From positions 124,001 to 188,000 of the forward strand of contig NZ_VEED01000010.1 in the NCBI RefSeq assembly GCF_007678255.1: a DNA stretch of 64,000 bases. Direction: 5' to 3'. This document shows, piece after piece, positions 16,022 to 24,830 of the stretch (positions are counted from its first letter, which is position 1; each line of letters opens with the position of its first letter). The notes below the pieces were generated by a model. It searched no databases. It was not told the origin of the DNA and worked only from the letters and a program-made list of their open reading frames with translations. This DNA is from Bacillus sp. X1(2014). GTDB taxonomy: Bacteria > Bacillota > Bacilli > Bacillales_B > DSM-18226. The position numbers and the translations under genes were made by a program.

Positions 16022-17025
16022 ATGTTCAAAAAGAAGAGACAGCAAGAGTTAGTTTAATAGGCATGGTAAATTCGCAATCGGTAATAAAGTCAGGGAGTAC
16101 GGGAAAGATTCTTGCTAAATATGGCATTTATACTGCTTTTGCTATCCTGTTTATAATCCTATCAATCTCATCAGAATCTTTTTTAACCGCTACCAATATG
16201 ATCAATATTTTGCGGCAAGTATCGATTATAGGTATTGTAGCGATTGGAATGTCCTTCGTTATTATTACCGGAGGGATTGACCTTTCAGTCGGCTCCATTA
16301 TGGCCTTATCAGCCGTTGTTGCAGCAAGCTTTGCCCAAGCTGACAGTAGTTATTCTATTTTTATTCCAATTATAACTGGGGTAACAGTTGGTTTAGCATG
16401 CGGTCTGATTAATGGTGTCTTAGTTGCAAAATGGAAGGTAGCACCCTTTATTGCTACGCTTGGAATGATGACCGCTGCACGAGGACTTGCTATGGTCTAT
16501 ACGGATGGACGACCCGTTATAGGACTTAGCAATACGTTTAATAATATTGGAAGCGGATACTTATTCGGACTTCCACTTCCCGTGATCGCTTTTGTTGGTA
16601 TTGTCATTATCGGTATTTTTATGCTTAATTTTACGGTATTCGGAAGGCATGTCTTTGCGACGGGTGGAAACGAACAGTCTGCTAAACTATCAGGGATTCG
16701 TGTTACCTCCGTCAAAATTAGCGTTTACGCGATTGCAGGACTGTTAGCGGGAATCGGAGGGATGATTCTCTCATCTCGAATCATGTCAGGATCCCCGGTG
16801 TTAGGTCAGGGATATGAACTTGATGCCATTGCAGCAGTCGTTATTGGAGGAACAAGTCTTTTTGGCGGTGTAGGAAGCATAATTGGAACCGTCGTTGGGG
16901 TATTAATTATTGGAGTAATGAATAATGGCCTTGACTTACTGAATGTCTCTTCTTACTACCAGCAAATTTTAAAGGGAGCGATCATTGTTATTGCCGTTCT
17001 TCTTGATAAAAAGAATCACCATTAA
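16018..17025 (+). CDS. Sugar ABC transporter permease (RbsC-like)
   Basis: 335 residues of the BPD_transp_2 family with 8-10 hydrophobic helices. Hallmarks are GMSFVIITGGIDLSVGSIMALSAV, ATLGMMTAARGLAMVYTDGRPV, the FATGGNEQSAKLSGI loop that contacts the ATPase, and IGGTSLFGGVGSIIGT. ATG 16018 overlaps the ATPase stop codon and has AAAGGAG upstream; a frame open 12 codons earlier lies inside the ATPase gene. It forms the membrane channel of the importer with the RbsA-like ATPase and the lipoprotein at 17054. Confidence 0.92.
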   Translation: MNVQKEETARVSLIGMVNSQSVIKSGSTGKILAKYGIYTAFAILFIILSISSESFLTATNMINILRQVSIIGIVAIGMSFVIITGGIDLSVGSIMALSAVVAASFAQADSSYSIFIPIITGVTVGLACGLINGVLVAKWKVAPFIATLGMMTAARGLAMVYTDGRPVIGLSNTFNNIGSGYLFGLPLPVIAFVGIVIIGIFMLNFTVFGRHVFATGGNEQSAKLSGIRVTSVKISVYAIAGLLAGIGGMILSSRIMSGSPVLGQGYELDAIAAVVIGGTSLFGGVGSIIGTVVGVLIIGVMNNGLDLLNVSSYYQQILKGAIIVIAVLLDKKNHH

Positions 17026-17053
17026 AAAATAATAACATTATAGGAGTGAGTTT

Positions 17054-18004
17054 ATGAAAAAGGTCAAAGTATGTGCTGCTGTTTTAATTATGATTCTTGG
17101 TATTTTAAGTGGTTGTTCTGGCAAAGCGGAAGAAAAAACAAATGGAACTGAGAAAGGGAAAATAAAGATTGGTGTCTTATACCAAAATTTACAAAATGAA
17201 TATATTGTTGGTTTACAAGATTCAATCAGAAAATATGCTAAATCTTCAGGTATTGAATTAATAGAATCAGATGGGGAAGGTAAGGCTGAAAATCAAATCA
17301 GTCAAGTAGAAAATCTGATAAATCAGCAAGTAGATGCCATCATTTTAAATCCAGCTGATAAGGACGGAAGTGCTGCGGTGGTCGAAAAGGCTGCTGCCGC
17401 AAAGATTCCACTTATTACGGTGCTGGCCGTGGTCTCAAATGAAGAAAAAGCAACAGCACATGTCGGATCTGACGATGTAGAAGCTGGGAAAATTGAAATG
17501 AAACATGTTGTTGAATTATTAGGTGGAAAGGGTACCATTGCCATTATTCATGGTCCTAATGGAAATTCGGCAGAGGTCAACCGAACAGAAGGAAATAAAG
17601 AAATTTTAAAAGACTCACCTAATATTAAAGTTGCTGCAGAGCAAACAGCAAATTGGTCACGCGAGGAAGCGCTGGCATTAACTGAAAATTGGTTACAATC
17701 GCAAAAGTTGGATGCGATCGTGGCGCAAAATGATGAAATGGCATTGGGAGCCATTAAAGCTTTAAGTGCAGCAGGAAAATTAAACGAAACAAAAGTTATC
17801 GGCATTGATGCGATTCCAGATGCTTTGAATTCCATTCAATCAGGTGAATTAACCGCAACTGTATTCCAGGATGTAGATGCACAAGGGAAAATGGCAGTCG
17901 ATGTAGCGGTTAATGCAGCTAAGGGAGAGAAAGTAGAAAAAGATAACATGATTCCTTTCCAATTGGTAACAAAAGACAATCTCGGCAATTTTAAAAGTAA
18001 ATAA
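17054..18004 (+). CDS. Sugar-binding lipoprotein (RbsB-like)
   Basis: 316 residues. A lipoprotein signal peptide ends in the lipobox LSGC (Cys about residue 22), followed by a type I periplasmic-binding fold: IGVLYQNLQNEYIVGLQDSI, VDAIILNPADKDG, GTIAIIHGPNGN and VAQNDEMALGAIKAL. The acidic, Lys-rich linker after the Cys is typical of membrane-anchored Gram-positive binding proteins. It captures the substrate for the RbsA/RbsC-like pair. The residues resemble ribose/autoinducer/inositol binders but do not fix the ligand. Confidence 0.92.
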   Translation: MKKVKVCAAVLIMILGILSGCSGKAEEKTNGTEKGKIKIGVLYQNLQNEYIVGLQDSIRKYAKSSGIELIESDGEGKAENQISQVENLINQQVDAIILNPADKDGSAAVVEKAAAAKIPLITVLAVVSNEEKATAHVGSDDVEAGKIEMKHVVELLGGKGTIAIIHGPNGNSAEVNRTEGNKEILKDSPNIKVAAEQTANWSREEALALTENWLQSQKLDAIVAQNDEMALGAIKALSAAGKLNETKVIGIDAIPDALNSIQSGELTATVFQDVDAQGKMAVDVAVNAAKGEKVEKDNMIPFQLVTKDNLGNFKSK

Positions 18005-18038
18005 CTATTTGTTTTGATAAGAGAAGGAGGAATATAAA

Positions 18039-18962
18039 ATGAAAGCAGAAAAAAAGTTGAACAATATCCTGGAAATCGTGACGCCATTAAATGAACGTGT
18101 GAATAATGAACCATTAAGAGTATTGAGTGAAGAGGACTGGAAGTTTTGGAAAGAAAATGGTTATGTTGTCATCCGTGAAGCGATTCCCAAGGATCATATC
18201 GATCGGCTTGTGAGTTTGATCTGGGAATTTGAAGAAAAAGACCCTCATGATCCGTCCACATGGTATTCTCGTCCTGCACGTGAAATGGCCATGAAAGAAC
18301 TGTTGAACACCGGTATGGTGGAGCTGTATAACCATCAATATTTATGGGATAACCGTATGTACGAAAAAATTTACAATGCGTTTGTGGATATTTGGGGTAC
18401 TGAAAAATTATGGGTGAGTATTGATCGCTGCAATTTAAATCTTCCAATGAAACCAGGTCATGAGTATAAAGGATTTATTCATTGGGATGTGGATACTTCT
18501 TTAGACCCGATTCCTGTAAATGTCCAAGGGGTGTTGTCTTTAGTTGATACGGATATTGATATGGGAGGGTTTCAGTGTATACCGGAGCTGTACAGAACGT
18601 TTGACGAATGGGTGAAAACGCAGCCTGCTGATCGAGACCCGCATAAACCAGATACAACTGGTTTTACTCCAACTAAAGTAGTGACGAAGGCTGGAGATTT
18701 GTTGATTTTTAATAGTTTGCAACCTCATGGTATACGTCCAAATTATTCTGAAAAGGCACGACTGGCACAATATATCTCCATGTTTCCAGCGCAAGAAAAT
18801 AATCAGGAATTAACAGAGGTGAGAATCCAATCCTGGCAAGAGAGGATTAAGCCTGAGGGAGAGGCTTTCCCAGGAGACCCACGAAATTGGGAACAAGTGA
18901 AATATGATAGAGCCCAGCTTACCGAATTAGGTGAAAAGTTATTGGGTTTAAAAAAGTGGTGA
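18039..18962 (+). CDS. Phytanoyl-CoA dioxygenase (PhyH) family protein, copy 1
   Basis: 307 residues of the Fe(II)/2-oxoglutarate-dependent PhyH family. Iron ligands are visible as His148-x-Asp150 (FIHWDVDTS) and His230 (LQPHGIRPN). The fold signature GDLLIF precedes the distal His. AGGAGG gives a strong start, and the gene follows the binding protein by 34 nt. Such enzymes hydroxylate or oxidatively cleave small molecules. In this operon the substrate is probably what the ABC importer brings in. It is clearly paralogous to the next gene. Confidence 0.88.
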   Translation: MKAEKKLNNILEIVTPLNERVNNEPLRVLSEEDWKFWKENGYVVIREAIPKDHIDRLVSLIWEFEEKDPHDPSTWYSRPAREMAMKELLNTGMVELYNHQYLWDNRMYEKIYNAFVDIWGTEKLWVSIDRCNLNLPMKPGHEYKGFIHWDVDTSLDPIPVNVQGVLSLVDTDIDMGGFQCIPELYRTFDEWVKTQPADRDPHKPDTTGFTPTKVVTKAGDLLIFNSLQPHGIRPNYSEKARLAQYISMFPAQENNQELTEVRIQSWQERIKPEGEAFPGDPRNWEQVKYDRAQLTELGEKLLGLKKW

Positions 18963-19030
18963 ATCAGTAATTATAATTGTCAGATAATTAAATAACAAAG
19001 ACATCTAAACCCCGATAGGAGGATTTGGAA

Positions 19031-19954
19031 ATGGCTAAAACAAAAGTAAATAATATTCTTGAGATTGATATTCCATTGAATGAACGCCCTAACAATGAAC
19101 CATTACGAGTGTTAACGGAAGAGGAATTTAAATTTTGGAAAGAAAACGGTTATGTAGTCGTTCGAAATGTTGTCCCTAAAGAAAATATTGAACGAACTGT
19201 CGATCTTATTTGGGAGTTTGAAGAACAAATCCCTAATGATCCTTCTACTTGGTACAGAGCACCACGTCGTGAGCATCAAATGCCAGAGTTACGTGGAGCT
19301 GGGATGGTAGAGTTATATAACCATCAATACTTCTGGGACAATCGATCCTATCAAAAAGTATACGATACCTTTGTAGATATTTGGGGAACTGAGAAATTAT
19401 GGACTAGTATTGACCGATGTAATTTGAGCTTCCCTAACAAACCTGGAACTTTTGAATTTGAAGGGTTCATTCACTGGGATGGTGATACTTCATTAGACCC
19501 GCTTCCAGTTAATATTCAAGGGATTCTTTTCTTAACAGATACGGATGTAAAAAACGGTGGATTGAATGTCATTCCTGAGTTATTTAGAGATTTTCCTGAA
19601 TGGGTAAAAACTCAACCTGCAGATAGAGATCCTTATCACCCAGATTATACAGGCTATACACCAACACCCGTAACCTTGAAAGCAGGAGACTTATTAATTT
19701 TCCATGTCATGCAACCACATGGATTACGTAGAAATGTGTCGAACACACCAAATATTCATCAATACATTTCGATGTTCCCTGCACAGGAACACAATGAAGA
19801 ATTAAAACAATGGAGAATTACACAATGGAGAGATAGAGAGATTCCAGAAGGTATTGCATTCCTAGGAGATCCTCGAAATTGGGAGAAAGAAAAATACCCA
19901 CGAGCAGAACTTACTGAATTAGGCGAAAAATTGTTGGGACTTAAGAAGTGGTAA
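19031..19954 (+). CDS. Phytanoyl-CoA dioxygenase (PhyH) family protein, copy 2
   Basis: Also 307 residues when started at ATG 19031 (AGGAGG 8 nt upstream; an in-frame TTG six bases earlier is less likely). It aligns with copy 1 along its whole length without gaps, by eye at about two thirds identity. The iron triad is at the same positions, His148-x-Asp150 and His230. The pair arose by tandem duplication, and both copies are intact. That argues for two retained, perhaps sequential or heteromeric, functions. It ends the ABC importer operon. Confidence 0.88.
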   Translation: MAKTKVNNILEIDIPLNERPNNEPLRVLTEEEFKFWKENGYVVVRNVVPKENIERTVDLIWEFEEQIPNDPSTWYRAPRREHQMPELRGAGMVELYNHQYFWDNRSYQKVYDTFVDIWGTEKLWTSIDRCNLSFPNKPGTFEFEGFIHWDGDTSLDPLPVNIQGILFLTDTDVKNGGLNVIPELFRDFPEWVKTQPADRDPYHPDYTGYTPTPVTLKAGDLLIFHVMQPHGLRRNVSNTPNIHQYISMFPAQEHNEELKQWRITQWRDREIPEGIAFLGDPRNWEKEKYPRAELTELGEKLLGLKKW

Positions 19955-20021
19955 ATAGTTGAGGGGCATTATCATCAAATTCAGCGCAACCTAACCAAAC
20001 TAGAAAACTAGATTTTAACCT

Positions 20022-20243
20022 TTAACTAAGAATGTGCATCCGCAAATATTCCGTCACACTGCAGCGACTATGTTCCAGGAATCGGGCAGTGATATACGAC
20101 ACTTACAATTATTACTTGGTCATGCGGATTTACGTATGGTGCTACGTTATACTCATTTATCGAAGGAATCCTTAAAAAACCAGCACGCCGCGATGAATCA
20201 GATAACCGGTAAATTGAATAAGCCGCGAAAGATTAATCGATAA
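20022..20243 (+). pseudogene. Tyrosine recombinase (integrase) C-terminal fragment
   Basis: Only the last 70 or so residues of a phage-type integrase remain: HPQIFRHTAATMF (box with Arg-His), LLLGHADLRMVLRYTHL (His and the active Tyr region). Upstream the frame is closed by a stop at 20016 and the rest of the catalytic domain is absent. A GTG at 20034 could start the open part, but there is no ribosome site. This is a mobile-element relic. Confidence 0.8.
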
Positions 20244-20249
20244 CTATTG

Positions 20250-20275
20250 CGTCACCTTTACCGGTGACGTTTTTT
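20250..20275 (+). terminator. Terminator after the integrase remnant
   Basis: CGTCACC (20250-20256) pairs with GGTGACG (20263-20269), followed by TTTTTT. Two more hairpins follow: GGACCT/AGGTCC at 20310-20327 with a T-run, and a near copy of this GTCACC/GGTGAC hairpin around 20356-20372. I see nothing else between 20276 and 20444. Confidence 0.75.
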
Positions 20276-20444
20276 GTATATAAAATATTACAGAGGATAA
20301 AAATGCCTCGGACCTTTAAATAGGTCCTTTATTTTTTATCTATATAGAAACCATTGCGTCACCACGGGGTGACATTTTTATTTGTACAAAAATTAAAGAA
20401 AGCCCTATGTTCAAGGGCCCAATTGTCGTGTAAAGTATCGATAA

Positions 20445-20621
20445 TTAATTCTTAGAGTTTTCCTCAATTTTATGAATATACACGACACCGCTCGTTACAA
20501 CTGAACCATTTGTTTCACCGCAATGGGGGCAATTTATATACTCACGCTCTTTGCCCCCAGGGACATTCATTTCCGTAACTTGGAAATAAAACTCTTTTTC
20601 ACATTTTTTGCAGTTTATCAA
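20445..20621 (-). CDS. Small zinc-ribbon protein, 58 residues
   Basis: Starts at TTG 20621 with GGAGGG about 8 nt upstream. The product has a CKKC pair near residue 4 and a CPHCG pair near residue 31, the spacing of a two-knuckle zinc ribbon, followed by a short strand (VVTSGVVYIHKIEE). No family name comes to mind, but such small zinc ribbons occur in many Bacillus genomes. The good ribosome site and the intact cysteine pairs support a real gene. Function unknown. Confidence 0.7.
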   Translation of the reverse strand: MINCKKCEKEFYFQVTEMNVPGGKEREYINCPHCGETNGSVVTSGVVYIHKIEENSKN

Positions 20622-20826
20622 AAGACATCCCTCCGTGTACTTTTATTAATAACTCAAAGTATATATTCGCTAATATGTAAGCGTTTTCCTTTTTTAAATT
20701 ATATATTTGACGGAATTATAGAGGGTTTTTCAAATATACCTACTAGGGGTATATAAAAGAAGGGACTCAGTATTTCGGAATATGTGCGGGTAATGGTGCG
20801 TAATGTGGAAGAAATAACGCTGGGTG

Positions 20827-20976
20827 CTATTGGTTTTGACTACCGTCATTATCTTGCATATGCTGTTTTAACTCAAAGTATAATAAAAAAGCTAATATAA
20901 CGAGAGGAATCGAGAATAAAGAGATGACAAACCAACCTGTGTTTATAAAATGAGTGTATATCCAAGAAGAATACAT
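20827..20976 (-). CDS. Small single-span membrane protein, 49 residues
   Basis: ATG 20976 with AGGAGGTG 6 nt upstream. The product has a short N-terminal segment with aromatic residues (YSSWIYTHF), one hydrophobic helix (WFVISLFSIPLVILAFLLYF) and a charged tail (ELKQHMQDNDGSQNQ). I do not recognise it. The strong ribosome site, a clear membrane-plus-tail design and the lack of any other gene here make it likely to be real. Confidence 0.6.
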   Translation of the reverse strand: MYSSWIYTHFINTGWFVISLFSIPLVILAFLLYFELKQHMQDNDGSQNQ

Positions 20977-21008
20977 GCGAAGCACCTCCTAATTCTAGAG
21001 TGTCCGAA

Positions 21009-21140
21009 ATGTATCCATTTAATCATCAGCACGGAGCTGCCGGAGCGGACGCCTTGTCACGGGTAGCAAAATATTTTCATAAGTATTTTCCTAGTGAAAT
21101 GATAAGAGTTTCTAAAAATGAATTCTTTCTGAATTCCTAG
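21009..21140 (+). CDS. Possible small ORF, 43 residues (uncertain)
   Basis: An open frame starting at ATG 21009 (HQHGAAGADALSRVAKYF... ending in NSEF-type tail FFLNS) has a GC-richer codon pattern than the surrounding intergenic DNA. It ends just before the TTGACA promoter of the next operon. The ribosome site is weak. It may be a remnant of a larger gene. I cannot assign a function. Confidence 0.25.
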   Translation: MYPFNHQHGAAGADALSRVAKYFHKYFPSEMIRVSKNEFFLNS

Positions 21141-21170
21141 TTGACATATTGGATTAGTCGAGTTTATTAT
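21141..21170 (+). promoter_or_regulatory. Probable sigma-A promoter of the flavoenzyme/ABC operon
   Basis: TTGACA (21141-21146) and TATTAT (21165-21170) with an 18-bp spacer. A transcript from here would begin near 21177 and carry a leader of about 130 nt that contains the terminator at 21246. Confidence 0.6.
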
Positions 21171-21245
21171 ATGTAATAGATTCATAATATTAAAAAAAAG
21201 CATTTTACATATGAGCTTATGAGCATAGCTGATCAGTCAACTGAA

Positions 21246-21280
21246 GGCTGCTCCCACTACAACGGGAGCAGTCTTTTTTA
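21246..21280 (+). terminator. Leader terminator ahead of the flavoenzyme/ABC operon
   Basis: GGCTGCTCCC (21246-21255) pairs with GGGAGCAGTC (21264-21273, one G-T) and is followed by TTTTTT. It lies between the promoter and the first gene, so it is a candidate attenuator. I find no T-box (no GGTGG..CCGCG) and no S-box signature in the leader. Confidence 0.7.
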
Positions 21281-21309
21281 TTTTAAAGTGTTTAGGAGGC
21301 AGCAGAAGG

Positions 21310-22491
21310 ATGTTAGAAGTATTTATTAAAAATAGTAAACAACGTGAGTGGCTGGAACGTTTGACACCCTTAGAAGTGGAATTTAAACAACGGTCCGCCT
21401 TGATTGACGAGGAAGGCAGCTTCCCTCATGAGAATATTCATGCTTTACGAAAAATTGGTTACACAAAGGTAACCTTGCCTGAAGAATTTGGCGGGTCTGG
21501 TTTTTCTCTTTATGATGCCATTCTTTTACAAGAAACACTGGGCAGCTTTGATGGCAGTACAGCATTGTCAATTGGCTGGACATTAATGACCGTTGGAGAA
21601 TTATTTGAAAACCGCTATTGGGAACCGGAAAAGCTAGCTTTTTTTGCAGAAGAGGTCAATAACGGTGCCATCATTAACCGGGCTGTGAGTGAAGTCGCGA
21701 CAGGCAGTCCAATTCGCGGCGGCCGGCCGGGAACCAATGCCAAACAATTAGATGGCAATTGGGTGATTAATGGGCGTAAGAGCTATACAACCTGCTCACC
21801 AGAACTGGATTACTTCCTAACTTCTGCCTGGATTGAAGAAAAAGAAACAGTTGGCTTTTTCCTTATTCCAAAAGATGCCGAAGGTCTATCCATCGAGGAA
21901 AATTGGAATGTGATCGCGATGCGTGGGACTGGCAGCCATGATCTAGTATTAAAAAACGTGGTGGTGGATGAGTCAGATTTAGTCGAAATTCCAAGCTACA
22001 ATACGGGGTTTAAATTAAATGGATGGGGTCTGCTGATCCCCGCAGCCTATTTAGGAATAGCGCAGGCAGCCAGGGACTTCGCGCTCCATTTTGCCAATAC
22101 CCACTCTCCCAATAGTATAAAGGGAACGATTGCAGGGCTACCGAATGTGCAGGCATTGTTAGGCGAGATGGACTTGGAATTATACAAAGCCAGATTTGCG
22201 CTTTATGGTGCAGCAGAAGCTTACATGGATGAGGAACGCAATAAAACCATTACGAATGAAGCGCTTATAGCGAAGCATATCGTGACCAATTCATCTATTA
22301 CAGTCGTTGACAAGGCTATGCGGTTAGTGGGAGCAAAAAGCTTGCAGCTGACCAACCCATTGCAGCGATATTACCGGGATGTCCGGGCAGGACTGCACAA
22401 TCCGCCAATGGATGATTTAACCATTACAAAATTAGCTCAAACAGCTATTCAACAATATGAATCTAAGGGAGGAAAAAACAATGAAAATTAA
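21310..22491 (+). CDS. Acyl-CoA dehydrogenase-like flavoenzyme (SfnB/DszC-type)
   Basis: 393 residues with the acyl-CoA dehydrogenase three-domain layout: N-terminal helices (GYTKVTLPEEFGGSG), a central beta domain (GRKSYTTCSPELDYFLTSAW, MRGTGSHDLVLKNVVV) and a C-terminal helical domain (GAKSLQLTNPLQRYYRDVRAGLHNPPMDD). The last block resembles the flavin monooxygenase branch (SfnB, DszC, isobutylamine hydroxylase-like) more than the true beta-oxidation dehydrogenases. It has an AGGAGG start and overlaps the next gene by 11 nt. The neighbouring polar amino-acid-type importer suggests it attacks an imported sulfur or nitrogen compound. Confidence 0.82.
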   Translation: MLEVFIKNSKQREWLERLTPLEVEFKQRSALIDEEGSFPHENIHALRKIGYTKVTLPEEFGGSGFSLYDAILLQETLGSFDGSTALSIGWTLMTVGELFENRYWEPEKLAFFAEEVNNGAIINRAVSEVATGSPIRGGRPGTNAKQLDGNWVINGRKSYTTCSPELDYFLTSAWIEEKETVGFFLIPKDAEGLSIEENWNVIAMRGTGSHDLVLKNVVVDESDLVEIPSYNTGFKLNGWGLLIPAAYLGIAQAARDFALHFANTHSPNSIKGTIAGLPNVQALLGEMDLELYKARFALYGAAEAYMDEERNKTITNEALIAKHIVTNSSITVVDKAMRLVGAKSLQLTNPLQRYYRDVRAGLHNPPMDDLTITKLAQTAIQQYESKGGKNNEN

Positions 22492-23353
22492 TAAGTTTTT
22501 AAAAATCGCAGCAACAGGAGCAGCTTTAGTTACCCTAATCGCAGGATGCGGTTCCACGACAACAACAGGAGCAAAGACAGATTCAGGAGATGCTAAGAAA
22601 GAAGTCAGAACAGTAAAAGTAGCGTTTGATCAAGGCGGTAAACCAATCGGGTATGTAGATGAAAAGGGAAATCCGACTGGATATGAACTTGAAGTGATGA
22701 AATTAGTGGATAAGGCACTTCCTGATTACAAATTTGAATATGTGCCAACATCAAGTGAGGACTTATTGGTAGGGGTACAGCAAGGCAAATACCAAGTAGG
22801 GGTAAAAAATGCCTGGTTCACGGAGGAAAGAACGAAAAGCTATATTTTTCCAAAAGAATTCCTCGGACTTAGCGGAGTCGGCCTTTTAATGAAAAAAGAA
22901 AATAAAGATGTCAAAGATTTATCCGATTTTGCGAAAAAGAAGTTTTCTTTAGCGCCTATAGCTGCAAGCAATGCTCAATATACCATCGTGGATGAATATA
23001 ACCAAGCTAATCCTGATAATAAGGTCAAACTGGAGGCCGGAGATGCGTTCTCAGTGGATGTTGTTCAATGGGTTAATGAAGGACGTGTAGATGGCGGTAT
23101 TTATTTAGGAGCAACGTACGAAAAGCAAGTTCTCGCTAAGGATGGTCCCTATCATAATTTAGTAGATCAGGTTGTCTATAATGAGTTTACGGTTGTCAAA
23201 ACCTGGCCATTATTTAACAAAAAAGAACAGGAATTTGCCGACGCCTATGACAAAGCCATTAAGGAATTAAAGGAAGAGAAAAAGACGAATGAAATTATGG
23301 TGAAATTCTATAATACTGATTTATTCAAACTATTGGATACTGTAAAAAGATAA
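22481..23353 (+). CDS. Amino-acid-type ABC transporter substrate-binding lipoprotein (SBP_bac_3)
   Basis: 290 residues with a lipobox (LIAGCG, Cys about 22) and the family-3 binding fold: VAFDQGGKPIGYVDEKGNPTG-type opening, GYELEVMK, GVQQGKYQVGV, FTEERTKSYIF. ATG 22481 has GGGAGG upstream and begins inside the last codons of the flavoenzyme. Members bind polar amino acids, cystine and sulfonate-like compounds. The pairing with an SfnB-type enzyme resembles the B. subtilis ytm/tcyJKLMN sulfur locus, so a sulfur-containing amino acid derivative is a reasonable but unproven substrate. Confidence 0.9.
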   Translation: MKINKFLKIAATGAALVTLIAGCGSTTTTGAKTDSGDAKKEVRTVKVAFDQGGKPIGYVDEKGNPTGYELEVMKLVDKALPDYKFEYVPTSSEDLLVGVQQGKYQVGVKNAWFTEERTKSYIFPKEFLGLSGVGLLMKKENKDVKDLSDFAKKKFSLAPIAASNAQYTIVDEYNQANPDNKVKLEAGDAFSVDVVQWVNEGRVDGGIYLGATYEKQVLAKDGPYHNLVDQVVYNEFTVVKTWPLFNKKEQEFADAYDKAIKELKEEKKTNEIMVKFYNTDLFKLLDTVKR

Positions 23354-23374
23354 TAACTAAAATGGAGGCAGCAC

Positions 23375-24082
23375 ATGCAAAAGTATTTTGATGTTTCCTA
23401 CCTTTGGGGTACAATACCACAGCTTATTCCATTTTTAAAAGTAACATTTATGGTTGCGGGTCTATCGGTTTTGTTCGGATCAATTTTAGGCTTTATCTTA
23501 GCGTTGATGAAGCTTGGAACGAGTAAAATAGCGAAAAAAACCGCCAATGGTTATACCACCATCATTAGATGTACCCCATCGATTGTACTGTTATTTTTGG
23601 TTTATTATGGACTTCCGGCCATAGTTGGTAATTTTGGTACAGACTTGAATACTCTACAAACCGCTGTCTTTGTTATCATCACCTTTTCGCTTCAATTTGG
23701 TGCATTGATGTCTGAGGTGATGCGAACAGCCTATGAGGCTATTGACAGAGGTCAATTTGAAGCAGCCGTTAGTGTCGGGCTCAGCCCGGCACAGGCATTT
23801 AGGAGAATCGTTTTACCGCAGGCATTTGTAGTAGCATTGCCCAATTTCGGTAACAGCTTTCTAGAATTATTGAAAGAAGGCTCGTTAGCCTATACCATTG
23901 GGCTGGTGGATATTATGGGTAAGGCAAGTCTCATTATATCAAATAACTATAATTCCCATTCCTTAGAAATTTATCTTGGATTATCGCTTATATACTGGAT
24001 TCTATCCATTTTAATAGAACAATTCTTCTCCAAGCTGGAAAAAATATTCAGTAAGGGCAAGCAGGTAATCAAAACAACGTAA
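23375..24082 (+). CDS. Amino-acid-type ABC transporter permease 1
   Basis: 235 residues, HisM/GlnP family, with about five hydrophobic helices. The EAA loop is present (RGQFEAAVSVGLSPAQAFRRIVLPQA), as is IIRCTPSIVLLFLVYYGLP. Start ATG 23375 with GGAGG. It pairs with the next permease to form the heterodimeric channel, as in TcyL/TcyM. Confidence 0.92.
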   Translation: MQKYFDVSYLWGTIPQLIPFLKVTFMVAGLSVLFGSILGFILALMKLGTSKIAKKTANGYTTIIRCTPSIVLLFLVYYGLPAIVGNFGTDLNTLQTAVFVIITFSLQFGALMSEVMRTAYEAIDRGQFEAAVSVGLSPAQAFRRIVLPQAFVVALPNFGNSFLELLKEGSLAYTIGLVDIMGKASLIISNNYNSHSLEIYLGLSLIYWILSILIEQFFSKLEKIFSKGKQVIKTT

Positions 24083-24094
24083 GGGGGTGACAGA

Positions 24095-24808
24095 GTGTCG
24101 GTCGGCTTAGATTATCAGTTTTTAGTTAAAACGTTTTTTGTTGCGTTATCCGGGGTACCTACAGCATTAATCATTACCATTGTTTCGCTGTTGATCGCAC
24201 TTCCTTTGGGATTTTTGCTTGCCTTATCGAGGATCAATCAAATTCCTGTCATCAGCCAGTTAGCGCGGGTGTATGTTTCGTTTGTAAGAGGGACACCTGT
24301 TATTGTGCAAATTTTTATTACTTTTACCAGTGTGCCATTACTATTCAGGCCGGTATTTGAAGAGTACCAGGTTCAAACGAATATATACGATATAAATCCG
24401 ATTTGGTATGCATTCATTGTTTTTTCTTTAAATACGACTGCTATATTAATAGAAGTATTTCGCTCCGCTATCAGCACAGTGAGCAAGGGGCAGCTGGAGG
24501 CAGCGTATTCCGTGGGGTTGAACAATGTGCAGGCATTCAGGAGGATTATCATTCCACAAACATTGGTCGTTGCATTGCCCAATATTTGCACAGCAACCGT
24601 CAATCTCATCAAAGCTACCTCATTAGGATATGCTTTGTCTTTAAGAGAGATAACGTTACGAGCCCAAGTGGCAGCCAATGTCGGCTACAATTATGTTGAA
24701 GCGTACATAGATATCTTTCTCGTCTATCTTCTTTTATGCAGTTTAGTTGAATACTTATTTAAGCTGTATGAAAAACGGTTAAGAAAGTATAAAGCAGTGG
24801 ATGTCTGA
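24095..24808 (+). CDS. Amino-acid-type ABC transporter permease 2
   Basis: 237 residues, HisM/GlnP family, GTG start with AAGGGGGTG upstream. It has [13 protein letters not shown] and the EAA loop [20 protein letters not shown] (IIIPQ follows). It is 13 nt from permease 1 and probably its partner in the channel. Confidence 0.92.
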   Translation: MSVGLDYQFLVKTFFVALSGVPTALIITIVSLLIALPLGFLLALSRINQIPVISQLARVYVSFVRGTPVIVQIFITFTSVPLLFRPVFEEYQVQTNIYDINPIWYAFIVFSLNTTAILIEVFRSAISTVSKGQLEAAYSVGLNNVQAFRRIIIPQTLVVALPNICTATVNLIKATSLGYALSLREITLRAQVAANVGYNYVEAYIDIFLVYLLLCSLVEYLFKLYEKRLRKYKAVDV

Positions 24809-24830
24809 AATCAATATTGGAGGCGAAATC

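Noticed and set aside
21170..21300. SAM riboswitch or T-box leader before the flavoenzyme operon
   Set aside because: The conserved S-box and T-box core motifs are absent. Only the terminator hairpin is certain.
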